From Proluteimonas luteida (GTDB lineage Bacteria; Pseudomonadota; Gammaproteobacteria; Xanthomonadales; Xanthomonadaceae), in NCBI RefSeq assembly GCF_021191695.1, contig NZ_JAIWPT010000015.1:44290-108289 (forward strand): a DNA stretch of 64,000 nucleotides. Reading direction: 5' to 3'. This document shows positions 56,091 through 63,910 of this stretch, in pieces; within the stretch, counting starts at the first letter, position 1; every line of letters starts with the position of its first letter. The notes under the pieces are model-generated. The model had not been told where the DNA came from, ran no database searches, and saw only the letters and a program-made list of their open reading frames with translations. The position numbers and the translations under genes were made by a program.

Positions 56091-57823
56091 TGCGTCAGGC
56101 CCTGCAGGGAAGCGGCGCGGCGCGAGGCAACGCGCTCGGCCGTGCGCGGGTCCGGGAGCCGCATGCCCTCGAGGTCGCAGAGGAACGCATCACCGCCGAC
56201 CGGGCCGCCGCCGAACTGCAGCGGCTGCATGCCGCGATCGACCAGGTCCGCGTCGAGATCCGCGGCATGCGCACCCAGTTGCATGGCGCGCTGGCGCACG
56301 AGGTCGGCGAGTTCCTCGACCTGCACACCCTGCTCCTGGAGGACCCGGAACTGCTGCACGGGCTCGACGAACTGGTCGGCAAGGGGCTCTACGGCGCGGA
56401 CTATGCGCTGCGGCTGCAGCGCGACCGCATCGCCGCGGTGTTCCAGAAGATGGACGATGCGTACTTCCGCAGCCGCATCGAGGACATCGACCATGTGATC
56501 GGCCGGATCCATGCCGCGCTGCACGCGCACGAAGCGGAACTGCAGGGGGTCGCCGGCGAAATACTGGTCACCGACGCGGTCGCGCCGTCGGAGATCGGCA
56601 GGCTGCAGGCGCAGGGCGTGCTCGGCATCGTCACCGCCAGCGGCAGCACGCTGTCGCATTCGGCGATCCTCGCGCGCAGCCTGCACCTGCCGCTGATCGT
56701 CAACGCGCCGCAGCTGATCCAGCAGGTCAACGACGGCGATGTGCTGATCATCGACGGGGCCACCGGCGCGATCGTCGTCGAACCCGACGCCGCCGACCTG
56801 CGTGCCTACCGTGCGCGGCTGCGCGAGGAGAAACGCGAGCGGCGCCAGCTCAACCGCCTGCGCCGCGAACCCAGCAAGTCGCTCGACGGCATCGACATCA
56901 GGCTGTATGCGAACGCGGAGACGCGCGAGGACGTCGCCGAGTCGCACGCGCTGGGCGCGGCGGGCATCGGCCTGTACCGCAGCGAGTTCCTGTTCCTGCA
57001 GCGCGACGACGTGCCCGACGAGGAAGCGCAGTTCCGCGCCTACCGCGATGCCGTGCTGGGCATGACCGGGCGCGGCGTCACCATCCGCACGCTCGACATC
57101 GGCGCGGACAAGGCCGACAGCACCGGCCTGGCGCTGCGCCACGAACCCAATCCGGCGCTCGGCCTGCGCGGGGTGCGGCTGTCGATGGCCCATGCCGGGC
57201 TGATGGAGACCCAGCTGCGCGCGATCGTGCGCGCGTCGGGCTACGGCCCGGTGCGCGTGCTGGTGCCGATGATCAGTGGCCGCGAGGAGATCGTCACGGT
57301 CAGGCGGCTGCTCGCACGCGTGCACGCGGCGCTGCGCGCGGACGGCCACGAGGTCGCCGAGCACGTGCCGCTGGGCGCGATGATCGAAGTCCCGTCCGCC
57401 GCCATCGCGCTGTCCACCTTTATCCGCGAGATCGACTTCATGTCGATCGGCACCAACGACCTGGTCCAATACCTGCTGGCCGCCGACCGCAACAACGATG
57501 CGCTCGGCGACCTGCATACGCCGTTGCACCCGGCGCTGCTGCGCCTGGTGCACAGCGTGGTCAGGATGGGCCGGGCACGCGGCATCCCGGTGTCGGTGTG
57601 CGGCGAGATCGCCGGCGATGCGCGCCTGACGCCATTGCTGATGGCGCTGGGCCTGGAGGAGCTGAGCCTGCATCCCACCACCCTGCTCGAGGTCCGTCGC
57701 GCGATCCGCGGGCTCGACATCGGCGCGCTGCGCGCCGGTGCGCCGCGCCTGCTGCGCGCGCGCGACCGTGCCGGCATCGCACGCTGGCTGGAGGCTGCGC
57801 AGCCGGCGCGCACGGCGGGCTGA
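56090..57823 (+). CDS. ptsI: PTS enzyme I
   Basis: 577 aa, normal for the classical EI without a GAF domain. N-terminal HPr-binding helical part, active His190 in TASGSTLSHSAILARSLHLP, then PEP-binding barrel: LYRSEFLFLQRDDVPDEEAQ, RTLDIGADKADSTGL, PMISGREEIVTVRRLLAR, EVPSAAIALSTFIREIDFMS, IGTNDLVQYLLAADRNNDAL and VSVCGEIAGDARLTPLLMAL (catalytic Cys). It phosphorylates HPr from PEP. As the only EI here it would feed both EIIA-Ntr and EIIA-Man. Confidence 0.96.
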   Translation: MRQALQGSGAARGNALGRARVREPHALEVAEERITADRAAAELQRLHAAIDQVRVEIRGMRTQLHGALAHEVGEFLDLHTLLLEDPELLHGLDELVGKGLYGADYALRLQRDRIAAVFQKMDDAYFRSRIEDIDHVIGRIHAALHAHEAELQGVAGEILVTDAVAPSEIGRLQAQGVLGIVTASGSTLSHSAILARSLHLPLIVNAPQLIQQVNDGDVLIIDGATGAIVVEPDAADLRAYRARLREEKRERRQLNRLRREPSKSLDGIDIRLYANAETREDVAESHALGAAGIGLYRSEFLFLQRDDVPDEEAQFRAYRDAVLGMTGRGVTIRTLDIGADKADSTGLALRHEPNPALGLRGVRLSMAHAGLMETQLRAIVRASGYGPVRVLVPMISGREEIVTVRRLLARVHAALRADGHEVAEHVPLGAMIEVPSAAIALSTFIREIDFMSIGTNDLVQYLLAADRNNDALGDLHTPLHPALLRLVHSVVRMGRARGIPVSVCGEIAGDARLTPLLMALGLEELSLHPTTLLEVRRAIRGLDIGALRAGAPRLLRARDRAGIARWLEAAQPARTAG

Positions 57824-58129
57824 CCCCAACCGCAACCGGGTCGTCGCACATCCCGGCCGCCCCTTGCGCCGGCGTCGTCCCGCGCCTGACACGACCGTCC
57901 ACACGATGAGGCCGATGCGCGCCGGGCTGGGCAGATCGACGGACAGCGCGGATAATGCGCGCGTGCAAACCTGACCTGTCGCACCTTCGCGTTGCGACGG
58001 AACCACACCACAGGCTGCCGTCCATGGCGCGACTGCGTTGGCTCCAGAACGTCCGGCCCGGCCATCCATGGCCAGGCGTTCGCGATCGCAGGCGTCCGGA
58101 CGTCGTCCGCTAGCCGCGATCACTCCCCC
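57824..58129 (+). other. 306-base spacer between ptsI and mgtE
   Basis: No gene, clear -35/-10 pair or terminator is recognised. I specifically looked for an Mg2+-sensing (M-box) leader before mgtE and saw none of its conserved helices by eye; a structure search would be needed to exclude one. Confidence 0.5.
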
Positions 58130-59491
58130 ATGGCCGAAGCCGTCCGCCTCGACAAGACCGCGCGCCAGCTGCGTCTGCTTTCCGACGCGCTCGACAGCGG
58201 CCGTCTCGGGCCCGTGCGTCGGCTGGTCAACACGCTGGCGCCGGCCGAGATCGGCAACCTGCTCGAATCGCTGCCGCACGACAAGCGCATGGTCGTGTGG
58301 GGACTGGTGGACGCCGAGGACGACGGCGAGGTGCTGGTCCACGTCGGCGACGAGGTCCGCGAGAGCCTGCTCGCGGACATGGACACCGACGAGATCGTCG
58401 CCGCGGTCGAGGATCTCGACATCGACGACCTCGCCGACCTGGTCGAGGACCTGCCCGACGCGGTCATCGACGAAGTCCTGCGGGCGATGGACCGCGAGAA
58501 CCGCGAGCGCCTGGAGCAGGTGCTGTCGTATCCCGAGGACAGCGCCGGCCGCCTGATGAACCCCGACGTGGTGACGGTGCGCGCCGACACCACGGTCGAC
58601 GTCGTGCTGCGTTACCTGCGCCTGCGCGGCGAGCTGCCCGAGCACACCGACCACCTGTACGTGGTCAACCGCCGCCACCAGCTGATGGGCTGGGTCGCGC
58701 TGCAGGACCTGGTTACGCGCGACCCCGGCACCGCGGTCAACCAGCTGATCGACGACACCCTGACCGCGATCCACGTCAACGAATCCGCCGAAGGCGTCGC
58801 GCGCCAGTTCTCCGACCACGACTGGGTGTCCGCGCCGGTCGTCGACGACGGCAACATCCTGCTCGGCCGCATCACCATCGACGACGTCGTCGACATCATC
58901 CGCGACCAGGCCGAGCACCAGGCGCTGGGCGCCGCCGGCCTCGACGAGGAGGAGGACCTGTTCTCGCCGATCCGGCGCGCGGTCCGCGGCCGCGTGGTCT
59001 GGCTGGGCATCAACCTGCTGACCGCGTTCATGGCCGCGTTCGTCATCGGCCGCTTCGAGGGCACGATCGAGAAGATCGTCGCCCTCGCGGTGCTGATGCC
59101 GATCGTCGCCGGCATCGGCGGCAATGCCGCGGTGCAGGTCCTGACGCTGATGGTGCGCGGCATCGCGCTCGGTCAGGTCGGCCCCAGCAATGCCCGCATC
59201 CTGCTGTGGAAGGAGCTGCGGGTCGCGCTGATCAACGGCGTGCTGATCGGCGGGCTGGTCGGCACGATCGCGCTGCTGTGGTTCCACGACTGGGTGCTGT
59301 CGCTGGTGATCGCGGCGGCGCTGGTCATCAATTTCTGCTCGGCGGCGCTGGCCGGGGTACTGCTGCCGCTGCTGCTCAAGCGCATGCACGTCGATCCGGC
59401 CGTCGCCGGCACTGTCGTCGTCACCGCGGTGACCGACATCATGGGCTTCTTCAGCTTCCTCGGCCTCGCCACGGTCATCATGCTGCGCTGA
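58130..59491 (+). CDS. mgtE: Magnesium transporter MgtE
   Basis: 453 aa from ATG 58130; a start 46 codons upstream adds low-complexity sequence and is rejected. The N domain shows repeats of LLESLPHDKRMVVWGLVD type. Two CBS domains follow (about residues 135-260, GRLMNPDVVTVRADTTVDVV, LYVVNRRHQLMGWVALQDLV). The five-TM pore part has RGRVVWLGINLLTAFMAAFV, VLMPIVAGIGGNAAVQVLTL and the terminal TAVTDIMGFFSFLGLATVIM. The protein is an Mg2+-gated channel in the inner membrane. Its position after ptsI is as in other Xanthomonads. Confidence 0.95.
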   Translation: MAEAVRLDKTARQLRLLSDALDSGRLGPVRRLVNTLAPAEIGNLLESLPHDKRMVVWGLVDAEDDGEVLVHVGDEVRESLLADMDTDEIVAAVEDLDIDDLADLVEDLPDAVIDEVLRAMDRENRERLEQVLSYPEDSAGRLMNPDVVTVRADTTVDVVLRYLRLRGELPEHTDHLYVVNRRHQLMGWVALQDLVTRDPGTAVNQLIDDTLTAIHVNESAEGVARQFSDHDWVSAPVVDDGNILLGRITIDDVVDIIRDQAEHQALGAAGLDEEEDLFSPIRRAVRGRVVWLGINLLTAFMAAFVIGRFEGTIEKIVALAVLMPIVAGIGGNAAVQVLTLMVRGIALGQVGPSNARILLWKELRVALINGVLIGGLVGTIALLWFHDWVLSLVIAAALVINFCSAALAGVLLPLLLKRMHVDPAVAGTVVVTAVTDIMGFFSFLGLATVIMLR

Positions 59492-59528
59492 GCGGTGGAG
59501 CGTCATTCGCCCGCCCACTGCGACCGCT

Positions 59529-60218
59529 ATGGCGCTCGATTCACCCTCAACCTCTGAGCCGGGCACGCCGATGCGGACCTCGTCGCAACTGGGAAAAGTC
59601 GCCGAGTGGCACGACGACCGCGGCTACGGATTCATCGTGCCGCTCGATGCGGGTACTGGGCCGGAGCGACTGTTCTTCCACATCCGCGACTACAGCCAAG
59701 ACGGGCGCCGCCCGGAAACCGGCGAGCTGGTGCGCTTCTCGCCGCAGCGTCAGGACGACGGTCGATGGCGGGCGGCGCCTGTCGTGCGTGCAGCCTCCGC
59801 CGCCAGGCGATCCACGGCGCACGCACTGGCCGGCCGGGCCCGGTCGGCGCCATCCGCATCGGGCAATGCGACCCGTTCTGGCGGTATGGCGATGTCGCTG
59901 CTGCTCGCCGCATGGTGCGCCCTGATCGGTGGCGCGATCCACGCCGGGCGCCTGCCGATCGAGGTGCTGCCGGCGCTGCTCGTGCTGAACCTGCTGACCT
60001 TCGCCGCCTATGCGCTGGACAAGCGCGCGGCGCAGGCCGGCCGCTGGCGCACGCCGGAAGCGCACCTGCACCTGCTCGAACTGCTTGGCGGCTGGCCCGC
60101 CGCCTGGCTGGCGCAACGCCGGCTGCGACACAAGAGCGCCAAGCGCGGGTACCGTATGGTGTTCTGGACGATGGCCGTGCTGCACGTGCTGGCCGTTGCA
60201 CTGTGGCTCGCCGCATGA
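59529..60218 (+). CDS. Cold-shock domain fused to DUF1294 membrane domain
   Basis: 229 aa. Residues 20-75 are a cold-shock/OB fold: GKVAEWHDDRGYGFIVPLDA, ERLFFHIRDYSQDGRRPETG, with the RNP-like GYGFI and LFFHI. A linker rich in Arg/Ala follows. From about residue 120 the DUF1294 part has three TM helices (LLLAAWCALIGGAIHAG, VLPALLVLNLLTFAAYALDK and VFWTMAVLHVLAVALWLAA) with HLLELLGGWPAAWLAQRRLR between. A second ATG 14 codons in is possible. The fusion may tether an RNA- or DNA-binding domain to the membrane. Its function is unknown. Confidence 0.86.
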   Translation: MALDSPSTSEPGTPMRTSSQLGKVAEWHDDRGYGFIVPLDAGTGPERLFFHIRDYSQDGRRPETGELVRFSPQRQDDGRWRAAPVVRAASAARRSTAHALAGRARSAPSASGNATRSGGMAMSLLLAAWCALIGGAIHAGRLPIEVLPALLVLNLLTFAAYALDKRAAQAGRWRTPEAHLHLLELLGGWPAAWLAQRRLRHKSAKRGYRMVFWTMAVLHVLAVALWLAA

Positions 60219-60249
60219 CGACGGTGGGCACACGCGAGGAGATCTCCCC

Positions 60250-61089
60250 ATGACCCATCGACCCCACTCCCCGAACCGGCGGCGACTGTTGCGTGGCTTG
60301 GCACTGGCCGGCAGCGCGGCGTGCCTGGCCGCCTGCCAGTCGCTGCCGACAGGCGCGGCAACGGCGGCCGCTGCATCCGGCAGGTTCGTGCGCCGGCAGA
60401 TCGACGTCGCCGGGCACGTCTACGCCTATCAGGTCTTCGTCCCCGCGGCCGCCATTCCCCGACCGTTGCCGGTGGTGCTGTTCCTGCACGGCTCGGGCGA
60501 GCGCGGCGACGACGGCGATCGGCAGACGCAGGCCGGACTCGGCCCCCATGTCCGCGCGCACGCGGCCGACTTCCCGGCGCTGGTGGTGTTTCCGCAATCG
60601 CCGGCAGGCGAATCCTGGGAAGGCGACACCGCGACGATGGCGCTTGCCACGCTCGACGCCGCCACTGCCGAGTTCGACGGCGACCGGGCACGCACGACGC
60701 TGACCGGCATGTCGCGCGGCGGCTACGGCACCTGGTCGCTGGCCCTACGCGAGCCCACGCGCTTCGCCGCACTGGTGCCGGTCTGCGGCGGCATCACCCC
60801 GCCGGGCACCCGGCCGGACCTCGACAGCCTGCGGGTCGAGGCGACCCGCGATGCGCCGGATCCCTTCGCCGCGGCCGCGCACCGCCTGCGCGCGATCCCG
60901 AGCTGGATCTTCCACGGCGCGCGCGACGACATCGTACCCCCCGAACAATCGCGCAGGATGTACGCCGCCCTCCAGCGCGAAGGCGCCGATACCCGTTACA
61001 CCGAGTTTCCCGACGCCAACCACAACAGCTGGGATCCGGCCTATGCCACGCCGGCGTTGTGGCCGTGGCTGTTCGCGCAGCGTCGCTGA
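60250..61089 (+). CDS. Lipoprotein alpha/beta-hydrolase (phospholipase/carboxylesterase type)
   Basis: 279 aa. The start MTHRPHSPNRRRLLRGLALA combines a twin-arginine pattern (RRRLLRG) with a lipobox LAAC (Cys29), so it is a Tat-exported lipoprotein. The hydrolase core: VLFLHGSGERGDDGD (oxyanion loop), TGMSRGGYGTWSLAL with Ser155, IPSWIFHGARDDIVPPEQ (Asp), and FPDANHNSWDPAY (His). It resembles predicted polyhydroxy-ester or carbohydrate esterases of the Bacteroides-like PHB-depolymerase group. A Shine-Dalgarno GAGGAG precedes the ATG, and the start lies 31 bases after the cold-shock fusion gene. Confidence 0.87.
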   Translation: MTHRPHSPNRRRLLRGLALAGSAACLAACQSLPTGAATAAAASGRFVRRQIDVAGHVYAYQVFVPAAAIPRPLPVVLFLHGSGERGDDGDRQTQAGLGPHVRAHAADFPALVVFPQSPAGESWEGDTATMALATLDAATAEFDGDRARTTLTGMSRGGYGTWSLALREPTRFAALVPVCGGITPPGTRPDLDSLRVEATRDAPDPFAAAAHRLRAIPSWIFHGARDDIVPPEQSRRMYAALQREGADTRYTEFPDANHNSWDPAYATPALWPWLFAQRR

Positions 61090-61122
61090 ACCGGGCGCGC
61101 CGCCGCCATGCGGCGACGTCCT

Positions 61123-62508
61123 TCAGCCGCGTTGCGTGCGCATGCGCCGCCCCAGCGCGCTGAGCAAGGCGATGGTCGCGGTCAGCGCGGCCATCGACAG
61201 GAACTGCACTCGGGTATCCGGCGAGGCCACCAGCATCGCGAAGATCACAACCAGGATCGTCAACGCGCCCAGGGTCGGCACCGGGAAGCCGCGCATCCGG
61301 AACGGCAGCTGCGTCCCGTTGCGGTCCGCGCGCAGACGCAGGACCAGTTGCGACACCAGCGCCATCGTCCACACCAGCAGGCAGGTCGCGCCGACGATAT
61401 TGAGCAGGACCGGCAACACGCGCTGTGGATACAGCAGTTCCAGGCCCGCGGCCACGAATCCGAACGACACGCTGGCCAGCACCGCGATCACCGGCACCAT
61501 GCGCCGGTTGCTGCGTCCCAGCAGCGCCGGCGCCTCATTGCGGCGCGCCAGCGACCAGATCATCCGCGACGCGCCATAGAGATTGGCATTGAGCGCCGAC
61601 AGCAGCGCGACCACCGCGACCAGCGTGATCGCGGTCGCCGCGCCGGGAATGCGCGCGACCTCCAGTACCGCAGCGAACGGCGATGCCAGCGCCGGGCTGT
61701 CCCATGGCACCACGGCGACGATGACCGTCAGCGAGCCGATGTAGAACACCAGGATGCGCCAGGCCACCGTGCGGATCGCCCGCGCGAGGCTGCGCGCCGG
61801 GTCGTCGGTTTCCGCCGCGGCGATGGCGACGATCTCGGTGCCACCGAACGCGAACACCACGACCAGCAGCGCCGCACCGATGCCCGCCAGGCCGCGCGGC
61901 GCGAAGCCGCCGTTGTCGTGGAAGTTCGCGAACCCCGGCGAAGCGACCTGCGGCAGCAGGCCGCACAGCAGCAGCACGCCGATCGCGATGAAGGCCAGGA
62001 TCGCCAGCACCTTGAGGATCGCGAACCAGAACTCGAACTCGCCGAAGTGGCGCACGCCCAGCAGGTTGATTGCGGTGAACACCACCATGAAGGCCAGCGT
62101 CAGTCCCGGCACCGGGAGCGACGGCCAGATGGTCGCCAGCAGTCCCGCCGCACCGACCGCCTCCGCGGCGATCACGATCACGATCTGCAGCCACCACAGC
62201 CAGCCCACGGTCGCACCCGCTGTCGGTCCGAGCGCATCCGCGGCATAGACGGAGAATGCACCGCTGACCGGCTTCGCCGCCGCCATCTCGCCCAGCGCCT
62301 GCATCACGACGATCACCAGCGCGCCCGCGACCAGGTACGACAGCAGCACCGCCGGCCCGGCAGCCTGCACGCCGACGCCGGAACCGAGGAACAGGCCGGC
62401 GCCGATCGCGCTGCCCAGCCCCATCATGACCAGTTGGCGCGGTTTCAGTGCCTGCACGGTGGACGAAGACACGGGACGCGCGGAGGCAACGGGATCGGAA
62501 GACTGCAT
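61123..62508 (-). CDS. Amino-acid permease of the APC superfamily
   Basis: 461 aa from ATG 62508 (MQSSDPVASARPVSSSTVQA); the open frame upstream is rejected because it adds Arg/Cys-rich sequence before the first helix. Twelve hydrophobic helices, with the AAT-family entry LKPRQLVMMGLGSAIGAGLF, LGSGVGVQAAGPAVLLSYLV and AFGGTEIVAIAAAETDDPAR. It imports amino acids by proton symport; the substrate (GABA, proline, aromatic) is not decided by the motifs. It is convergent with the esterase gene and downstream of pyrB by 224 bases. Confidence 0.9.
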   Translation of the reverse strand: MQSSDPVASARPVSSSTVQALKPRQLVMMGLGSAIGAGLFLGSGVGVQAAGPAVLLSYLVAGALVIVVMQALGEMAAAKPVSGAFSVYAADALGPTAGATVGWLWWLQIVIVIAAEAVGAAGLLATIWPSLPVPGLTLAFMVVFTAINLLGVRHFGEFEFWFAILKVLAILAFIAIGVLLLCGLLPQVASPGFANFHDNGGFAPRGLAGIGAALLVVVFAFGGTEIVAIAAAETDDPARSLARAIRTVAWRILVFYIGSLTVIVAVVPWDSPALASPFAAVLEVARIPGAATAITLVAVVALLSALNANLYGASRMIWSLARRNEAPALLGRSNRRMVPVIAVLASVSFGFVAAGLELLYPQRVLPVLLNIVGATCLLVWTMALVSQLVLRLRADRNGTQLPFRMRGFPVPTLGALTILVVIFAMLVASPDTRVQFLSMAALTATIALLSALGRRMRTQRG

Positions 62509-62732
62509 GCGGAAGACCGGGGCAACGAAGTTCGGCACGATACCCGCTTGCGCGGCCGCGTGGGGCCCACGTGTCGCGTCCCCGGGCCAGATCCGGCAGC
62601 GCCTGCACGCCGCGATCGGCCTGCAGCGCAAGACCCGTCACGCAACCAGCGCGAATCGTATCCGCAAGCAGTGCAATGCCGCGCTGCGGGTCGGGACTAC
62701 GTGCGAATCGGCAGACGACCGGGCAGGTGGCG

Positions 62733-63665
62733 TCAGGCGAGCAGCGTTTCCAGCACCGCCATGCGCACCGCGACGCCGTTGGCGACCTGCTGCAGGATCA
62801 GCGACTGCGGACCGTCGGCGACCTCGTCGTCGATCTCCACGCCGCGATTCATCGGCCCCGGATGCAGGACCACGGCATCGCCCGCGGCCCGTCGCAAACG
62901 GCGCGCATCGAGGCCGTAATCGCGGTGATAGTCGTCGAGCGAATCGATCAGGCCTTCCTCCATCCGCTCGCGCTGCAGGCGCAGCATCATCACCGCGTCG
63001 ACACCCTCGATCGCTGCGTCCAGATCGTGCGAAACGACGCAGCCGCCCAGCGTCCCGTCGGCGGGCAGCAGCGCTGCCGGTCCGCAGACCCGGATCTCGC
63101 CTGCGCCCAGCGTCCGCAGCGCATGCAGGTCGCTGCGCGCCACGCGCGAATGCCGCACGTCGCCGACGATCACGACCTTCAAGCGGGAAAAATCCGCTCC
63201 CTTCGCCTGTCGCAGCGTCAGCATGTCGAGCAGGCCCTGGGTCGGATGCGCGTTGCGGCCGTCGCCGGCGTTGACCAGCGCCGTGTCCGGGCCAGCGGCC
63301 GCGGCCAGCGCGGCCACTTCGCCATCGCCCGAATGCCGCACGACGAAACCGCGCACGCCCATCGCCTCGATGTTCTTCAGCGTGTCGAGCGCAGTCTCGC
63401 CCTTGGTCGTCGACGACGTGGATGCGTCGAACCCGAGCACGTCGGCACCGAGTCGCTGCGCGGCCCGCTGGAAGCTCAGGCGCGTGCGCGTGGAGGGTTC
63501 GAAGAACAGCGTGCAGACCGCGATGCCGGCCAGCGCCCGGTCCGAAGCGTCACCGTCCCGTATCGCCTGCGCCCGGTCCAGCAGCGCCCGCAGTTGCGGA
63601 AGCGGCAGGCCATCGAGCGTCAGCAGGTGCCTGAGCCGCCCCTCGGAATCGGTTTGCTGGGTCAT
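62733..63665 (-). CDS. pyrB: Aspartate carbamoyltransferase catalytic subunit
   Basis: 310 aa. Carbamoyl-phosphate site CTLFFEPSTRTRLSFQRAAQ, KGETALDTLKNIEAMG, ALVNAGDGRNAHPTQGLLDM (HPTQ), and VVLHPGPMNRGVEID. It makes carbamoyl-aspartate in pyrimidine synthesis. No pyrI regulatory gene or pyrC-like partner (the dihydroorotase-like pyrX of this lineage) follows; the APC permease gene is next. A 19-bp palindrome lies 76-94 bp upstream. Confidence 0.96.
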   Translation of the reverse strand: MTQQTDSEGRLRHLLTLDGLPLPQLRALLDRAQAIRDGDASDRALAGIAVCTLFFEPSTRTRLSFQRAAQRLGADVLGFDASTSSTTKGETALDTLKNIEAMGVRGFVVRHSGDGEVAALAAAAGPDTALVNAGDGRNAHPTQGLLDMLTLRQAKGADFSRLKVVIVGDVRHSRVARSDLHALRTLGAGEIRVCGPAALLPADGTLGGCVVSHDLDAAIEGVDAVMMLRLQRERMEEGLIDSLDDYHRDYGLDARRLRRAAGDAVVLHPGPMNRGVEIDDEVADGPQSLILQQVANGVAVRMAVLETLLA

Positions 63666-63740
63666 CGCGCTGCGGAATCCCGGAAAGTCCGTCTATTGTC
63701 CCGCAACGCAGGGCTCCGCCGCGAGTCCTCTCGCAAGCAT

Positions 63741-63759
63741 TATTCGCGTGACGCGAATA
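63741..63759. promoter_or_regulatory. 19-bp perfect dyad upstream of pyrB
   Basis: TATTCGCGT-G-ACGCGAATA: nine-base arms perfect around one central base, at -76 to -94 from the pyrB start. It stands between pyrB and a REP pair and is the strongest operator-like site near pyrB. The regulator is unknown. Confidence 0.5.
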
Positions 63760-63779
63760 CCTGAACGTCCCTCCGACCC

Positions 63780-63804
63780 GTAGGTCGGGGCAACGCCCCC
63801 GACG
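63780..63804 (+). repeat. GTAG-type REP hairpin, left unit
   Basis: GTAGGTCGGGGCAACGCCCC then CGACG: GTAG head, GTCGGGG/CCCCGAC stem. Near-identical to 45365-45389. With 63830-63853 it makes an inverted pair. Confidence 0.85.
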
Positions 63805-63829
63805 CCGTGCGCCCCCGGACGTCATCCCC

Positions 63830-63853
63830 GTCGGCCGCGTGGGGCCGACCTAC
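63830..63853 (-). repeat. GTAG-type REP hairpin, right unit (inverted)
   Basis: Minus strand GTAGGTCGGCCCCACGCGGC then CGAC; identical to 45455-45478. It lies between the pyrB upstream region and the rRNA terminator. Confidence 0.85.
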
Positions 63854-63865
63854 GAAAGAACCAAA

Positions 63866-63900
63866 GAAAAACCCCCCGCCGGGAACCGGCGGGGGGTTTT
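63866..63900 (-). terminator. Intrinsic terminator of the rRNA operon
   Basis: A perfect 15-bp stem (63868-63882 with 63886-63900) with a 3-nt loop. On the minus strand it ends in five T and follows the 5S 3' end by 10 bases. The plus strand is also flanked by T residues (TTTT), so it could work both ways. Confidence 0.9.
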
Positions 63901-63910
63901 GGATAAAAAC

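Noticed and set aside
57824..58129. Mg2+ riboswitch upstream of mgtE
   Set aside because: None of the conserved M-box helices or loops could be recognised by eye; a covariance search would be decisive.
55817..59566. A 1,249-codon minus-strand frame opposite HPr, EI and MgtE
   Set aside because: Antisense shadow of three well-supported genes; composition is Gln/His/Asp/Arg-rich without a fold pattern.
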